From an uncultured Elusimicrobiales bacterium (GTDB lineage: Bacteria; Elusimicrobiota; Elusimicrobia; Elusimicrobiales; Elusimicrobiaceae), in NCBI GenBank assembly GCA_934667625.1, contig CAKUMH010000001.1, forward strand, positions 1-64,000: a stretch of 64,000 nt of DNA. The letters are read 5' to 3'. Positions 39,854 to 49,428 of this stretch are shown here, piece after piece. The translations under genes and the position numbers were made by a program. The notes under the pieces were generated by a model that made no database searches, was not told the origin of the DNA, and saw nothing but the letters and a program-made list of their open reading frames with translations. Every line of letters begins with the position of its first letter. The first letter of the stretch is position 1.

Positions 39854-41233
39854 ATGTTAGACGAACACAAAAACAGCGTAATCAACATTATTAAATGGTT
39901 CTTTTTGGCCACGGCCGTCGGCGTGGTGGTGGGCGTGCTGGACGCCGTCTTTTTAAAACTGCTGGACGGCGCTATCGCCTACCGTAACGGCGTGCCGTAT
40001 TTTTATTTCGGGCTTCCGCTGGTGCTTTATGTGGTGGCGGTGCTGGCGCATAAAACAGCCAAAAAAGACAAAGATTTTTCCACGGATGCCGTCATCAACA
40101 AAATCAATTCCTACAGGCCAATTTCGCTGCTGTCTATTGTAAAAGGGTTTTTCCTGCCGATTGTCACCATGGTGTCGGGCGGGTCTGCCGGTAAAGAGGC
40201 CCCCTGTGCGGACGTGGGGGCGGGTGTGTCTTCGCTATTGTCGCGCGTGCTGAAAATGAGCTTGGAGGACCAGCGCAAAATGATGATTTGCGGCGTAAGC
40301 GCCGGGTTTGCGGGCGTGTTTGGCGTGCCGATATCGGGGGCGCTTTTCGGGCTGGAAGTGCTGTGGGTGGGACATATTTTTTACGAGGTGATGTTCCCCG
40401 CGCTGGTGGCCGGAATTACCGCCTTTCAGGTAACTTCTTATTTGGGCGTCAACTACATTTATCATCCAATTCACTTTGTGCCTGTATTTTCCGAACAGTT
40501 CTTTTTAAAAATGATCATCGCGGGCATGTTCTTTGGGTTGGTGTCCATCCTGTTTATTGAAATGAGCAAGTTTGCACGGGTGGTGTTCCGTTACCTGGCT
40601 TTGCGCACGCGGATGTTTTGGGCGTGTATGGTGGGCGGGTTGGTGCTGGTGGGCATCGGCTATTTTGCCTCCCCGCTTTATTTGGGGCTGGGAATGCCCG
40701 GCATTGATATGGCCCTTAACGGAGAGCCGCTCCTTTCCCCTTTTGGCTTTTTGTATAAGATTATCACCACGTCGGTTACGTTTGCCGCGGGCGGCATTGG
40801 CGGGGTGGTAACACCTATTTTCTTTGTGGGCGCGCAGGCGGGCGCAATGCTTTCCGGCTTTTTGGGCGTGGACAGCGCCACCTTGGCCGCCATGGGGCTG
40901 GTAGCCGTGTTGGCCGGAACCGCCAACACCCCGCTGGCCGCCAGCATTATGGCTATTGAACTTTTCGGCCCGGCTATCGCCCCGTATGCCACGGTGGCGT
41001 GCGTGATTAGCTTTTTGGTGACGGGGCAGCAGAGCATTTATCCCAGCCAGCAGATTTCGTGGGACAGCGGCAAGACCGACGACGAACATCCGGCTGTGCC
41101 CGTGAATTACGGGCGCCGCAAGAGTGACCAAAAGCAGCGCATGCATCCGCGCAAAACACTGCTCAAAAAGGCCATAAAGGAAATGGTGCACCACCTTATC
41201 CCCAACCCAAAAGGCTTTGACGATAAAAAATAA
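39854..41233 (+). CDS. ClC-family chloride channel or antiporter
   Basis: The 459-residue polytopic protein has the ClC anion path. SGGSAGKEAP (about 108-117) takes the place of GREGP. AGVFGVPISGALFGLE follows, and GGIGGVVTPIFFVGAQAG lies in the second half. The C-terminal 60 residues are basic and cytoplasmic, without a CBS pair. Members move Cl- or F- or exchange them for protons. The Lys at GKE and lack of a canonical GREGP make the ion type uncertain. The ATG at 39854 is chosen over an upstream start that lacks any homology. Confidence 0.87.
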   Translation: MLDEHKNSVINIIKWFFLATAVGVVVGVLDAVFLKLLDGAIAYRNGVPYFYFGLPLVLYVVAVLAHKTAKKDKDFSTDAVINKINSYRPISLLSIVKGFFLPIVTMVSGGSAGKEAPCADVGAGVSSLLSRVLKMSLEDQRKMMICGVSAGFAGVFGVPISGALFGLEVLWVGHIFYEVMFPALVAGITAFQVTSYLGVNYIYHPIHFVPVFSEQFFLKMIIAGMFFGLVSILFIEMSKFARVVFRYLALRTRMFWACMVGGLVLVGIGYFASPLYLGLGMPGIDMALNGEPLLSPFGFLYKIITTSVTFAAGGIGGVVTPIFFVGAQAGAMLSGFLGVDSATLAAMGLVAVLAGTANTPLAASIMAIELFGPAIAPYATVACVISFLVTGQQSIYPSQQISWDSGKTDDEHPAVPVNYGRRKSDQKQRMHPRKTLLKKAIKEMVHHLIPNPKGFDDKK

Positions 41234-41247
41234 AATTTTCATAACGC

Positions 41248-41288
41248 AAAACAAGCCGCTTGGCATTTGGCCAGGCGGCTTGTTTTTT
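41248..41288. terminator. Bidirectional terminator between ClC gene and add
   Basis: AACAAGCCGC / GCGGCTTGTT, nearly perfect, with runs of A and T on either side. Confidence 0.9.
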
Positions 41289-41302
41289 AGGCTCACAAAA
41301 GC

Positions 41303-42526
41303 TTAGTAGAGCGGAATGCCGTATTCTTTGGCGAGCAGGTTGTAACGGTCAATCACCTTGCGCACAAAGCGGCGTTTTTCTATGTAACTGCCCGGAAAGA
41401 AACCACTCTTAAACCCGGCAATCACTATGTTTTTAAGCTCCTTGGGCGCCAGCTTAATGTTGCGGACCAGGAGCTCCATTTCTTTGGTGACGGTGGTGTT
41501 GGACACCAGGCGGTTATCCGTATTAATGCTGACGGGCAGACCGCGCTTGATCATCTCCTGAATGGGGTGCTCTTTAACCGATTTGATTTCCGGCAGCGTT
41601 TGCAGATTGCTCGTGAGGCAGACCTCTATGCCGATGCGTTCGCTGGCAATGTAGTTGGCCAACGAGTCCACATAATCCTGTTTATCCTTGACCTTTTTGT
41701 CCTTAATCATAGCCGTGGCAAACAGGTGCGTGCCATGCCCCAGGCGGTTGGCGTAACAATCAGTAATGGCCTGAAAGATAGATTCCGGGCCATAGGCCTC
41801 GCCGGAGTGGACGGTTTTGCGGATGAAATGTTTGTGGACGTAATGGTAAGCGGCCAAATGGTCGGCGGCCGGGTAGCCGGCTTCTTCGCCGGCGAGGTCA
41901 AAACCGACCACGGGGAGACGTTCCTCTTTGGCTAATTTGACTACCATTTTGGCCAGTTCCAGGGACGCAATACCAAAAATTTCGCTCTTGCTGGACTGCG
42001 AAAGCGCCTTAATCAGGTTGGCATAATAGGGCGACATAAATTGGTTGAAATTGCGCATGGCACAGGCAATCACGCCAAAATAAAACTCCAAATCTTCGCC
42101 TTTCTTAACGGCGGGAAGCGTGTTGTGCTCCTGCTGGGCGCGCGTGAGCCCGCGCACCACGGCACGGACCGCCTCTTGCGCGGACAGCCTGTCGCTGGCG
42201 TGAAGCTGTGGGGCGAAGCGGACTTCTAAGTAGCGCACGCCTTCGGCCAGGGCGTCTTGCCCCAATTCGTACGCCACGCGTTCTATATTCTCGGCCTTTT
42301 GCATGACGGCACCCGTGTACGAAAAACCTTTTAGATATTCCACGAGAGAGGCGTATTTGTCTTTAAATACTTTTTCGCGCAGGCCCTTTTCGGTATACGC
42401 GGGAAGTTCCACCCTTTCTTTTTTGGCCAGTTCAATTAAGGTGGAAAGGCGAAGGGAGCCGTCCAAATGGACGTGCAAGTCTGCCTTGGGAATGCGTTTT
42501 AAAAACGCGGAAGGGATTCTCTTCAT
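41303..42526 (-). CDS. add: Adenosine deaminase family protein
   Basis: This amidohydrolase deaminates adenosine (or adenine in some relatives). The 407-residue protein has the metal ligands HVHLDGSL near the N-terminus, HSGEAYGPESI with the active-site His/Glu, RLGHGTHL, and CLTSNLQT before SINTDNRLVSNT. The last has TDN where many homologues have TDDP, a variation also seen in other bacterial adenosine deaminases. The length is somewhat greater than the 340 residues usual, with an extra N-terminal helical part. It lies between a bidirectional terminator and cysS (one base between frames), so it is in the cysS operon. Confidence 0.88.
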   Translation of the reverse strand: MKRIPSAFLKRIPKADLHVHLDGSLRLSTLIELAKKERVELPAYTEKGLREKVFKDKYASLVEYLKGFSYTGAVMQKAENIERVAYELGQDALAEGVRYLEVRFAPQLHASDRLSAQEAVRAVVRGLTRAQQEHNTLPAVKKGEDLEFYFGVIACAMRNFNQFMSPYYANLIKALSQSSKSEIFGIASLELAKMVVKLAKEERLPVVGFDLAGEEAGYPAADHLAAYHYVHKHFIRKTVHSGEAYGPESIFQAITDCYANRLGHGTHLFATAMIKDKKVKDKQDYVDSLANYIASERIGIEVCLTSNLQTLPEIKSVKEHPIQEMIKRGLPVSINTDNRLVSNTTVTKEMELLVRNIKLAPKELKNIVIAGFKSGFFPGSYIEKRRFVRKVIDRYNLLAKEYGIPLY

Positions 42527-42527
42527 A

Positions 42528-43925
42528 TTATTTTTTCTCCGTTTCCTGCCCTTTGGGCGTGTCTTTTACCACGTAGCCCAGCGCGGCGATCGCGTCGCGC
42601 AGTTCGTCTGACTTCTTCCAATCCCTGGCGGCGCGGGCAGCTTGGCGTTCGGCCAGCAACTTGGATACTTCTTCCGGCAAGGTTTGTGCGGCCGCTTCGG
42701 GCGCTTTGAACAGATCCAGCGCTAAAATGGTGTCGGCAAATTGCAAGAAGGCCAATTTTTCGCCGGCGGTTAAATCGCCACTGCGCACGGCCTCCCACGT
42801 GAGGGCCAAGGCTTTGGGGGCGTTTAAATCGTCTTCCATGGCGGCGGTGAATTTTTGTTTCCACGCCTGGGATTTTTCGGTCTCTTGCGGTTGGTTTCCG
42901 GCCGCCGTTTTGACCTGCTGGCACAGGGCGCGCAGGTTTTTGAGGCTCTTGGCGGCGCTGTCCATACTTTCGTACGAAAATTCCAGCTGCGTGCGGTAAT
43001 GGGCACCCAAGCACAGATAGCGGTAGGCCAGCGGCTCGTACCCTTTTCCCTTCAGCACATCCAGCGTAACAAAGGTGCCGCCGGATTTGGACATTTTGCC
43101 CGAGCGTAAAATTAAAAATTCGCCGTGCACCCAGTAGTTGACGTACTTTTGGCCGGTGGCGGCTTCGCTCTGGGCGATTTCGTTGGTGTGGTGGATGGTG
43201 ACGTGGTCTATGCCGCCGCAGTGAATATCCAGCGTGTGGCCCAGGTATTTCATGGCCATGGCGGAGCATTCAATGTGCCAGCCCGGGAAACCGACTCCCC
43301 AGGGACTGTCCCACTCCATTTGGCGTTTTTTGTCCTTGGGAGAAAATTTCCACAAGGCAAAATCGGTCGGGTTGCGTTTTTCGTCGCTCATCTCCACGCG
43401 GGCACCGCCCTGCAGGCCGCGGATACGGGCATGGCCAACGAGAGCGTCGTAACGGTCAAATTTAGAGGTGTCGTAATAGATTCCGTCGCTGGTGCGGTAG
43501 GTGTAGCCTTTTTCTTCCAGCACCTTGACCAGTGCAATCATTTCCGGAATATGCTGGGTGGCACGGCTGATAATCGTCGGCCTGGTGCAGTGCAGGGCAT
43601 CGTAATCCTGCCAGAATTTCGCCTCGTAAAATTTGGCAATATCCCAGGCGCTTTTGCCCTCGCGCGCGGCACCGACTTCCATTTTGTCCTCGCCGGAGTC
43701 CGCGTCCGAAACCAGGTGGCCCACATCCGTTACGTTCATCACGTGTTTGAGCGGATAGTGCAGACGGATGGTGCGGGAAAGCAAATCTTCAAAAATATAA
43801 GTGCGCAGGTTGCCAATGTGCGCGAAGTTGTAGACGGTCGGACCGCAGCAGTACATGGTGACCTGGTGTTCGTTTTGCGGTTTAAACTCGTCTTTATGGC
43901 GGGTGGCAGTGTTGTACAAATACAT
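42528..43925 (-). CDS. cysS: Cysteinyl-tRNA synthetase
   Basis: This class I synthetase charges tRNA-Cys. The 465-residue monomer has the zinc Cys and HIGH-like motif in CCGPTVYNFAHIGNLRTYIF (residues 27-46), WHIECSAMAMKYLG with the conserved zinc ligand Cys, the KMSKS loop (SGKMSKSGGT) and the C-terminal DALR-like helical domain. Length is normal. It lies between add and a lipoprotein gene, separated from each by one base. Confidence 0.97.
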   Translation of the reverse strand: MYLYNTATRHKDEFKPQNEHQVTMYCCGPTVYNFAHIGNLRTYIFEDLLSRTIRLHYPLKHVMNVTDVGHLVSDADSGEDKMEVGAAREGKSAWDIAKFYEAKFWQDYDALHCTRPTIISRATQHIPEMIALVKVLEEKGYTYRTSDGIYYDTSKFDRYDALVGHARIRGLQGGARVEMSDEKRNPTDFALWKFSPKDKKRQMEWDSPWGVGFPGWHIECSAMAMKYLGHTLDIHCGGIDHVTIHHTNEIAQSEAATGQKYVNYWVHGEFLILRSGKMSKSGGTFVTLDVLKGKGYEPLAYRYLCLGAHYRTQLEFSYESMDSAAKSLKNLRALCQQVKTAAGNQPQETEKSQAWKQKFTAAMEDDLNAPKALALTWEAVRSGDLTAGEKLAFLQFADTILALDLFKAPEAAAQTLPEEVSKLLAERQAARAARDWKKSDELRDAIAALGYVVKDTPKGQETEKK

Positions 43926-43926
43926 A

Positions 43927-44511
43927 TTAGTTAGCCTCGTTTATCAGTTGTAAATAAGTAGCTTTGATCGTATTAAAAAATAACGTGCAGGTAGATTGGC
44001 CAACGTCGTTGGCGGAGCGTTCGCTCAGTTTGCAATTTACCTCAATGTCCGAAAGCGGGTTGACGGCGCCAACACTGCTCATGGCATAGGTAAAGCCGAC
44101 CGGGCGGTATTTGCGCAGAGCGGCGGAGTAGCCCTTGTCCAGCGCTTGTTGGAAGGCAGTCATTTCCTTGCGGGAAGCCTTGCTCCCCAATTTAAATTTG
44201 CGCGTGGCCACGCTGACGACAACATCGCCGTACGTGCCGTAAGTACCGGCTAAATTTTCGGACGTAAAGTCCTCGTCCGCGCCGAGGGTTTCTTCTGTTT
44301 GCGGGGCACCGTCCTGCGCGGAGACGGATGGCGTGAGCGGTTGGGAAGCGTCCGTGGGAAGGGTGGAGGTAAATTCGTAATAGGCCTCGTTGCCCGGGTA
44401 GCGGGAATAGTCAATCCCCTGGGTGACCTGTTTGCGCGAGCGGTAATCCGTGCTGCTACAGGCGGCCAAGAGGGCACAGCCTAAACAAAAAACAAGTATG
44501 CGAATTTTCAT
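43927..44511 (-). CDS. Lipoprotein, unknown
   Basis: The 194-residue protein has a lipobox LLAACSSTD with Cys at about residue 17. A Thr/Pro/Ser-rich linker of about 75 residues precedes a C-terminal domain with VVVSVATRKFKLG and NTIKATYLQL. Two Cys (CKLSERSANDVGQSTC) could form a disulfide. No domain is recognised. It overlaps the ispDF stop and ends one base before the cysS ATG, a tight minus-strand operon ispDF-lipoprotein-cysS-add. The start at ATG 44511 puts the lipobox correctly. Confidence 0.75.
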   Translation of the reverse strand: MKIRILVFCLGCALLAACSSTDYRSRKQVTQGIDYSRYPGNEAYYEFTSTLPTDASQPLTPSVSAQDGAPQTEETLGADEDFTSENLAGTYGTYGDVVVSVATRKFKLGSKASRKEMTAFQQALDKGYSAALRKYRPVGFTYAMSSVGAVNPLSDIEVNCKLSERSANDVGQSTCTLFFNTIKATYLQLINEAN

Positions 44512-45662
44512 AAACTTCTCCTGATTTTTAGCGTTGCCACGGCGTGGCACATGGCGGCTTCGCCGCGGCCAATTTCGCCCACGTGCTCGTGGCTTTTGGA
44601 TTTAAAGCTAACGTTTTCAAGCGGCATTTCAAACACCTGCGCCAACGACTTACGCACGGTATCGTAATGCGGTTTGATTTTTGGTTCCTGCGTAATAATG
44701 GTGGCGTCTATATGTTCAATTTCGGCATGGTGCTGGCGGACAATCTCCAGCACTTTTTTAGCAATTTTTACGCTGGAAATGCCCTTAATGGAATTGTCCG
44801 TGGGCGGGAATAAAATGCCGATTTCCCCGGCGCAGAGGGCTCCTAAAATAGCGTCGCACAAGGCGTGGAGGACGAGATCCCCGTCGCTATGGCCTAAAAA
44901 ACCCTTGGTGTGCGGGATTTCCGTCCCGCCGATAAACAACTTGTGGCCCGGTTCCAAGCGGTGCAAATCAAAACCGAAGCCCGTTCTAAAAATTACATTT
45001 TCGTGCAAGAGTGCCTCCGCAAAAACCAAATCTTCCGGCGTGGTGATTTTATTGTTTTTATAATCGGACAATACCACGCGCACTTTAACACCCAATTTTT
45101 CCACCAGCTGGGATTCGTCCGTGGCGTCTTTTTCGTGGCCGAATTTTTCCAGCGCGGCGGCTAAAATTTCCCGTCTGTAGCCCTGCGGGGTTTGGGCGGC
45201 CCACAAAGTGGAACGGTCCAGCGTTTGGGCCACAAACCCGCCGGAGCAGACCTTTACCGTATCCTTGACCGGAACGGCCAGCACGGCGGCGCCGTCTTTT
45301 TGGGCGGCCTGCAGGCAAGCCGTGATGGCGGCGGGACTGACGAGCGGGCGTGCCCCGTCGTGCACCAACACGCAAACGGCCTGCGGGGAGGTTTTGGCAA
45401 ACCCGTGGCAGACGGATTCCAACCGGGTGGAACCGGGGTCTGCGTAAATTAATCCGGCGAAATGTTTGTTCAGCTCGGCCCGGTTTTCCGCGGGCGTGAC
45501 GACCACGATTTCGCCAATTTCGGGAACCTGCTTAAAGGCTTCCACCGTACGAACCAAAACGGGTTTTCCGCCAAGCGGCAACATTTGCTTGGGGCGGCCC
45601 ATGCGTGTGCCGCTTCCTCCCGCTACAATTACCACCGACGAAAAACCCGTCAGACTATTCAT
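44508..45662 (-). CDS. ispDF: Bifunctional IspD/IspF (MEP pathway)
   Basis: The fusion catalyses two non-consecutive steps of isoprenoid synthesis: MEP cytidylyl transfer (IspD) and MEcPP formation (IspF). In 384 residues the N-terminal half has VIVAGGSGTRMGRPKQML and VHDGARPLV. The C-terminal half has FGFDLHRLEPG, LGHSDGDLVLHALCDAILGA with the zinc site, and KSKSHEHVGEIGRGEA. Both domains are complete. Such fusions occur in alpha- and epsilon-proteobacteria and other lineages. The ATG at 45662 follows the PIN-TRAM gene by 7 bases. Confidence 0.95.
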   Translation of the reverse strand: MNSLTGFSSVVIVAGGSGTRMGRPKQMLPLGGKPVLVRTVEAFKQVPEIGEIVVVTPAENRAELNKHFAGLIYADPGSTRLESVCHGFAKTSPQAVCVLVHDGARPLVSPAAITACLQAAQKDGAAVLAVPVKDTVKVCSGGFVAQTLDRSTLWAAQTPQGYRREILAAALEKFGHEKDATDESQLVEKLGVKVRVVLSDYKNNKITTPEDLVFAEALLHENVIFRTGFGFDLHRLEPGHKLFIGGTEIPHTKGFLGHSDGDLVLHALCDAILGALCAGEIGILFPPTDNSIKGISSVKIAKKVLEIVRQHHAEIEHIDATIITQEPKIKPHYDTVRKSLAQVFEMPLENVSFKSKSHEHVGEIGRGEAAMCHAVATLKIRRSL

Positions 45663-45669
45663 AAAAACC

Positions 45670-46617
45670 TTATTTAATTTTGGCAAAAATCATCCGACCG
45701 GAAGACGTTTGCAAAATGGAGTACACCGCCACCTCGGCCCGTTTGCCAATGTGTTTGCGGCCGTCCTCCACCACCACCATGGTGCCGTCGTCCAGATATC
45801 CGATGCCCTGCTCTTTTTCTTTGCCGTCCTTCATGATAAACAGCGACATGCTTTCCCCAGGCAGCACCACCGGCTTTAAGGCGGTGGCCAGGTCCGCAAT
45901 GTTAAGGGCAATTACATCATGCAAGGCGGCAATTTTATTGACATTAAAATCCAAGGTGACCACTTCGGCGTCCAGGCTTGCGGCCAATTTTACCACGCGT
46001 TCCTCCATGGAGGAAGCTTTGGGGTTTTTGGACGTGATGCGCACGGACACTTCAGTCAATTCCTGCAAGCGGGTGGCAACATCCAGCCCGCGGCGGCCTT
46101 TGGCGCGTTCCAACGGGTCACGCGAGGCGACCATTTTGTTGAGTTCATCCAGCACAAACACCGGCAGTACGATAATGCCGGAAAGGAAATTAATTTCGCA
46201 CAAATCCACAATGCGTCCGTCCATCAGCGCCGTTACGTCGGCTACCTTTAAATGGTGTCCTTTGTAGGAAAGGCCTTCCAAATCGCTTGATTTAAACAAA
46301 CTGGCCAACACACCGAAAACGAGCAGGGCAATTTCTATGCGGCCTTCGTGCACGTTCCAAAAGGCCAGCACGTCGCTACTGGCAAAGTGCATAAGCGTGT
46401 AATCAAACAACACATACAGCAAATACCCCAGTAAGAAGCCGGAGCAGGCAATCATAATTTTGATCAGGCGCAGGCGTTTAAACAACACCTCCGTGCCGAC
46501 CAGAAGCGCGCCGCACAGCAGCCCGCCCAAAACACTCATCCAATCCTGACTGATAAAATTGTAGGTGAGAAACGCAAACGCCACCAACGTGGAAATGCGA
46601 AAAATCCAAATAGGCAT
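45670..46617 (-). CDS. Membrane PIN-TRAM domain protein (YacL type)
   Basis: The 315-residue protein has four N-terminal membrane segments (up to about residue 110), then a PIN nuclease domain (about 125-235) with acidic residues in VTALMDGRIVDLC and VFVLDELNKMV, and DAEVVTLDFNVNKIAAL. A C-terminal TRAM domain (about 245-310) has LPGESMSLFIMKDGKEKEQGIGYLDDGTMVVV. In Firmicutes YacL has this layout and often lies beside radA and ispD, as here. The RNA substrate is unknown. Confidence 0.9.
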   Translation of the reverse strand: MPIWIFRISTLVAFAFLTYNFISQDWMSVLGGLLCGALLVGTEVLFKRLRLIKIMIACSGFLLGYLLYVLFDYTLMHFASSDVLAFWNVHEGRIEIALLVFGVLASLFKSSDLEGLSYKGHHLKVADVTALMDGRIVDLCEINFLSGIIVLPVFVLDELNKMVASRDPLERAKGRRGLDVATRLQELTEVSVRITSKNPKASSMEERVVKLAASLDAEVVTLDFNVNKIAALHDVIALNIADLATALKPVVLPGESMSLFIMKDGKEKEQGIGYLDDGTMVVVEDGRKHIGKRAEVAVYSILQTSSGRMIFAKIK

Positions 46618-46729
46618 AAGCCCTCCAAAAAATACGGGGTAAAATTCCCCAAATAGACTAGCTATATTTTAGCACTTTGTGGGCGTATTTTGCAGAAATT
46701 GTTGGACGGAGCAGCGGGCGGACGGCCTG

Positions 46730-48097
46730 TTACCTGAGTTTGAGGGACAGATCGTTCAAATCCGCCAGTTCCAACAGGGTCATTTCCTTTAGTTTCTGCT
46801 TTTCGCCCTTGGTCACCGCGGCGGCATAGGCTTTTTTGAACCCGAGCCGCTGGGCTTCTTCCAACCGACGGTCAATAAGCGGCACCTTGGCTACTTGGCC
46901 CAAAATGCCTACCTCCGCCATAAACACACTGTCGGGCGCGATGGGGATTTCTTTGCATGAGCTGATGACCGCCGCACAGACGGCTAAATCCAGCGCGGGA
47001 TCCTTGAGCTTTACGCCCCCCGCCAAACTGACAAAAATGTCCTTGTTATCCAACGACAGACCAATGTGCTTTTCCAGCGCGGCAAACAACATCAGGCACC
47101 GATTTAAATCCACCCCCGTAGCCACACGGCGCGGAAAAGGATAGCGCGTGGGGGACACCAGCGCCTGTACTTCGGTTAAAATCGGGCGGGAACCCTCCAG
47201 CGCCAGGGAATACGCGCGGCCCTTTAGCGCGCGGTCGCGCGAAGTTTGGGCAAAATACTCGCTGGCGTTTTCCACCGACTCCAATCCGTGGGCCGTCATT
47301 TTAAAGAGGCCGATTTCGCCGGTGGAACCAAAGCGGTTCTTGTGCGGGCGCAAGAGACGCAGGACATTGTCTTTTTCCGTATCAAAATACAACACGCAGT
47401 CCACCATGTGCTCCAAAATTTTGGGGCCGGCCAGTTCGCCGTCTTTGGTGACGTGCCCCAGCACAAAAGTGATAATGCCCTTGGGCTTGCACAGGCGCAC
47501 CAGTTCGCTGGTGCATTCGCGCACCTGCGCCACGGTGCCGGCCGAGGAGGTAAATTCCGGGTGATAGACGGTTTGGATAGAGTCCAAAATCAGCACATCG
47601 GGGTTGACCTGTTCCACGGACTCAACGATTTTTTGGATATCCGTTTCGCAATGCAAAAAGATATTTTCCCCTTTGACGTTAAGGCGTTGGGCGCGGCCCG
47701 AAATTTGGCCGATGCTTTCCTCGCCCGAAATGTAGAGCACCTTAAGCGTTTTGGAAAGTTCCGCCGCCACCTGCAACATTAAGGTAGACTTACCGATCCC
47801 CGGTGCGCCGGCCAGCAGCGTCAGCTGCCCCTTGACCAGCCCCCCGCCGAGCAGGCGGTCAAACTCGGGAATGTGTGTTTCAATGCGGGGTTCCTTGACG
47901 GCTTTGCTTTCGGAAAGTTTGACGATTTCTGACGAAAAATCCGTAAAACTGCGGGTGCGCTGGGAAGGCCTTTTGCTTTCTTGCTGTTTGACCTCTTCCA
48001 CCAACGTATTCCACTCCCCACATTCCGGGCATTTGCCGGCCCATTTAGGGGATTCGTATCCGCATTTTTGGCACACGAAAACCGTTTTAAATTTCAT
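46730..48097 (-). CDS. radA: DNA repair protein RadA (Sms)
   Basis: RadA is a RecA-like ATPase and branch-migration helicase in recombination. The 455-residue protein has the N-terminal zinc finger CQKCG...CPECG (residues 9-27), Walker A GAPGIGKST (about residue 96), the RadA motif KNRFG (about 248) and a C-terminal Lon-protease-like domain. Length and motif order are typical. It begins just after mlaD, one base apart, and may share its transcript. The 107 bases to the PIN-TRAM gene hold no other gene. Confidence 0.96.
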   Translation of the reverse strand: MKFKTVFVCQKCGYESPKWAGKCPECGEWNTLVEEVKQQESKRPSQRTRSFTDFSSEIVKLSESKAVKEPRIETHIPEFDRLLGGGLVKGQLTLLAGAPGIGKSTLMLQVAAELSKTLKVLYISGEESIGQISGRAQRLNVKGENIFLHCETDIQKIVESVEQVNPDVLILDSIQTVYHPEFTSSAGTVAQVRECTSELVRLCKPKGIITFVLGHVTKDGELAGPKILEHMVDCVLYFDTEKDNVLRLLRPHKNRFGSTGEIGLFKMTAHGLESVENASEYFAQTSRDRALKGRAYSLALEGSRPILTEVQALVSPTRYPFPRRVATGVDLNRCLMLFAALEKHIGLSLDNKDIFVSLAGGVKLKDPALDLAVCAAVISSCKEIPIAPDSVFMAEVGILGQVAKVPLIDRRLEEAQRLGFKKAYAAAVTKGEKQKLKEMTLLELADLNDLSLKLR

Positions 48098-48099
48098 AC

Positions 48100-49395
48100 T
48101 TAGCGCGCTCCAGCCGCGGCCGCCATGCCAAAGAAGGACGAAATATCCTGGTCGTTAAACGACAGGTTGGCCTTGAGGGCGACATCGTTGGTTTCCAGCG
48201 CGTCGCGCATCCAGGCGCCCACGGAGAAATAGCGGTTGAGGCGGAAATCCATGCCGTATGTGAGGTTGGGCTTGTTAAACCGGCGGCCGTTAATGGTGCG
48301 GTCTCGCCCCCAATCGTACAATTCTCCGCCAACGGTAAAGCGGCTTAAGAATTCGTCGTCATAGAACGGTTTTAATTCCAACGCCACCCCGCCGCCGCCG
48401 CGAATCAAGCCGGCAGACACCGTGGCCCACTTGTTGTAGAGCCCGAAGCGGACATCAAACTTGTTCTTTTCCAGGTAGTCGTTTTCTTTGAGTTTATCGT
48501 CCTCGTTGCCAATGTTAGCCATACCGACGCGGTAGAAGGTGTAGCCGCTGGAGGGGAAGATTTCCAACGCCAGGTCGCTCGTGGCCAGCTTGGCGTTGGG
48601 CATATAGAAGAAGTCGTAATCCCAATACACGCGGAAACGGCTCATCTTGCCCACAAAGGTTTTGACTTCGCCCATGGTTTCTTTTAAATCCTTGACGCTG
48701 GTCTTGACGTCTTGCTTCATCTCCGGGTCTTTGATTAAACTGCCGATGACGCCTTCGCCATTTTCCAGGCTGGTCATTAAAGAATCCGCCTTAGCCAGCA
48801 GCTCTTTTAACTGTTCGGAGGCGACATCCAAATTCTGCACGGAATTAGACAGGTAGGGCTTCATCTGCGCCACTAATTGGTTTAAATTGGCCGAGAGTTG
48901 GCGGACGTCGTTCATGGTTTGGTTGAGCTTGGCACCAAATTCGCCCTGATTGTTAACGCTATCTACAAATTCTTTAATGCTGGACATGGTTTGCGTAATC
49001 ATAACGTCCATGGGCTGTTCGTCCATGCCCGGCACGTAATCGCCCGCCGCAATTAGCGGAGCGGACACGGGACCCTGGACGGCTTTTAAATACTTGGAAC
49101 CGATGATACCCGTCATGGCGACGGAAAATTGCGTTCCGCGGTGCAGGGAGACATTCTCGTTAACGGCGGCAACGACAACGACGCGGTCCCCCTCTATTTT
49201 AATTTTGCTCACGCGCCCCACTTCCACCCCGGCAAGTTTGACGGGCGCCTGCACGGCCAGGCCGGACACGTCCGCAAACGTAATGTTTACATCATACGTA
49301 CGTGTGACGGAAAAGCCGCCCAAAAAATAGAGTGAAAACCCGAACACAATAAGTCCGAGTACGGTAAAAATCCCCAATTTGGTTTCTGGTTTCAT
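48100..49395 (-). CDS. mlaD: MCE-domain protein MlaD with barrel-like C-terminal half
   Basis: MlaD forms a hexameric periplasmic ring that binds lipids for the Mla transporter. The protein has an N-terminal membrane helix (about 9-26), the MCE domain (about 38-115, with LAVQAPVKLAGVEVGRV), a long helical part (120-250), and then about 175 residues of alternating polar and aromatic strands (FRVYWDYDFFYM, FDVRFGLYNKW, GVALELKPFYDD), in the style of an outer-membrane barrel. E. coli MlaD is only about 180 residues and lacks this. The order mlaE-mlaF-mlaD fits the operon. No MlaA, B or C is here. Confidence 0.88.
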   Translation of the reverse strand: MKPETKLGIFTVLGLIVFGFSLYFLGGFSVTRTYDVNITFADVSGLAVQAPVKLAGVEVGRVSKIKIEGDRVVVVAAVNENVSLHRGTQFSVAMTGIIGSKYLKAVQGPVSAPLIAAGDYVPGMDEQPMDVMITQTMSSIKEFVDSVNNQGEFGAKLNQTMNDVRQLSANLNQLVAQMKPYLSNSVQNLDVASEQLKELLAKADSLMTSLENGEGVIGSLIKDPEMKQDVKTSVKDLKETMGEVKTFVGKMSRFRVYWDYDFFYMPNAKLATSDLALEIFPSSGYTFYRVGMANIGNEDDKLKENDYLEKNKFDVRFGLYNKWATVSAGLIRGGGGVALELKPFYDDEFLSRFTVGGELYDWGRDRTINGRRFNKPNLTYGMDFRLNRYFSVGAWMRDALETNDVALKANLSFNDQDISSFFGMAAAAGAR

Positions 49396-49428
49396 TTCTT
49401 CATCCTTTTACAAGTAGTTAAGTTGTCC

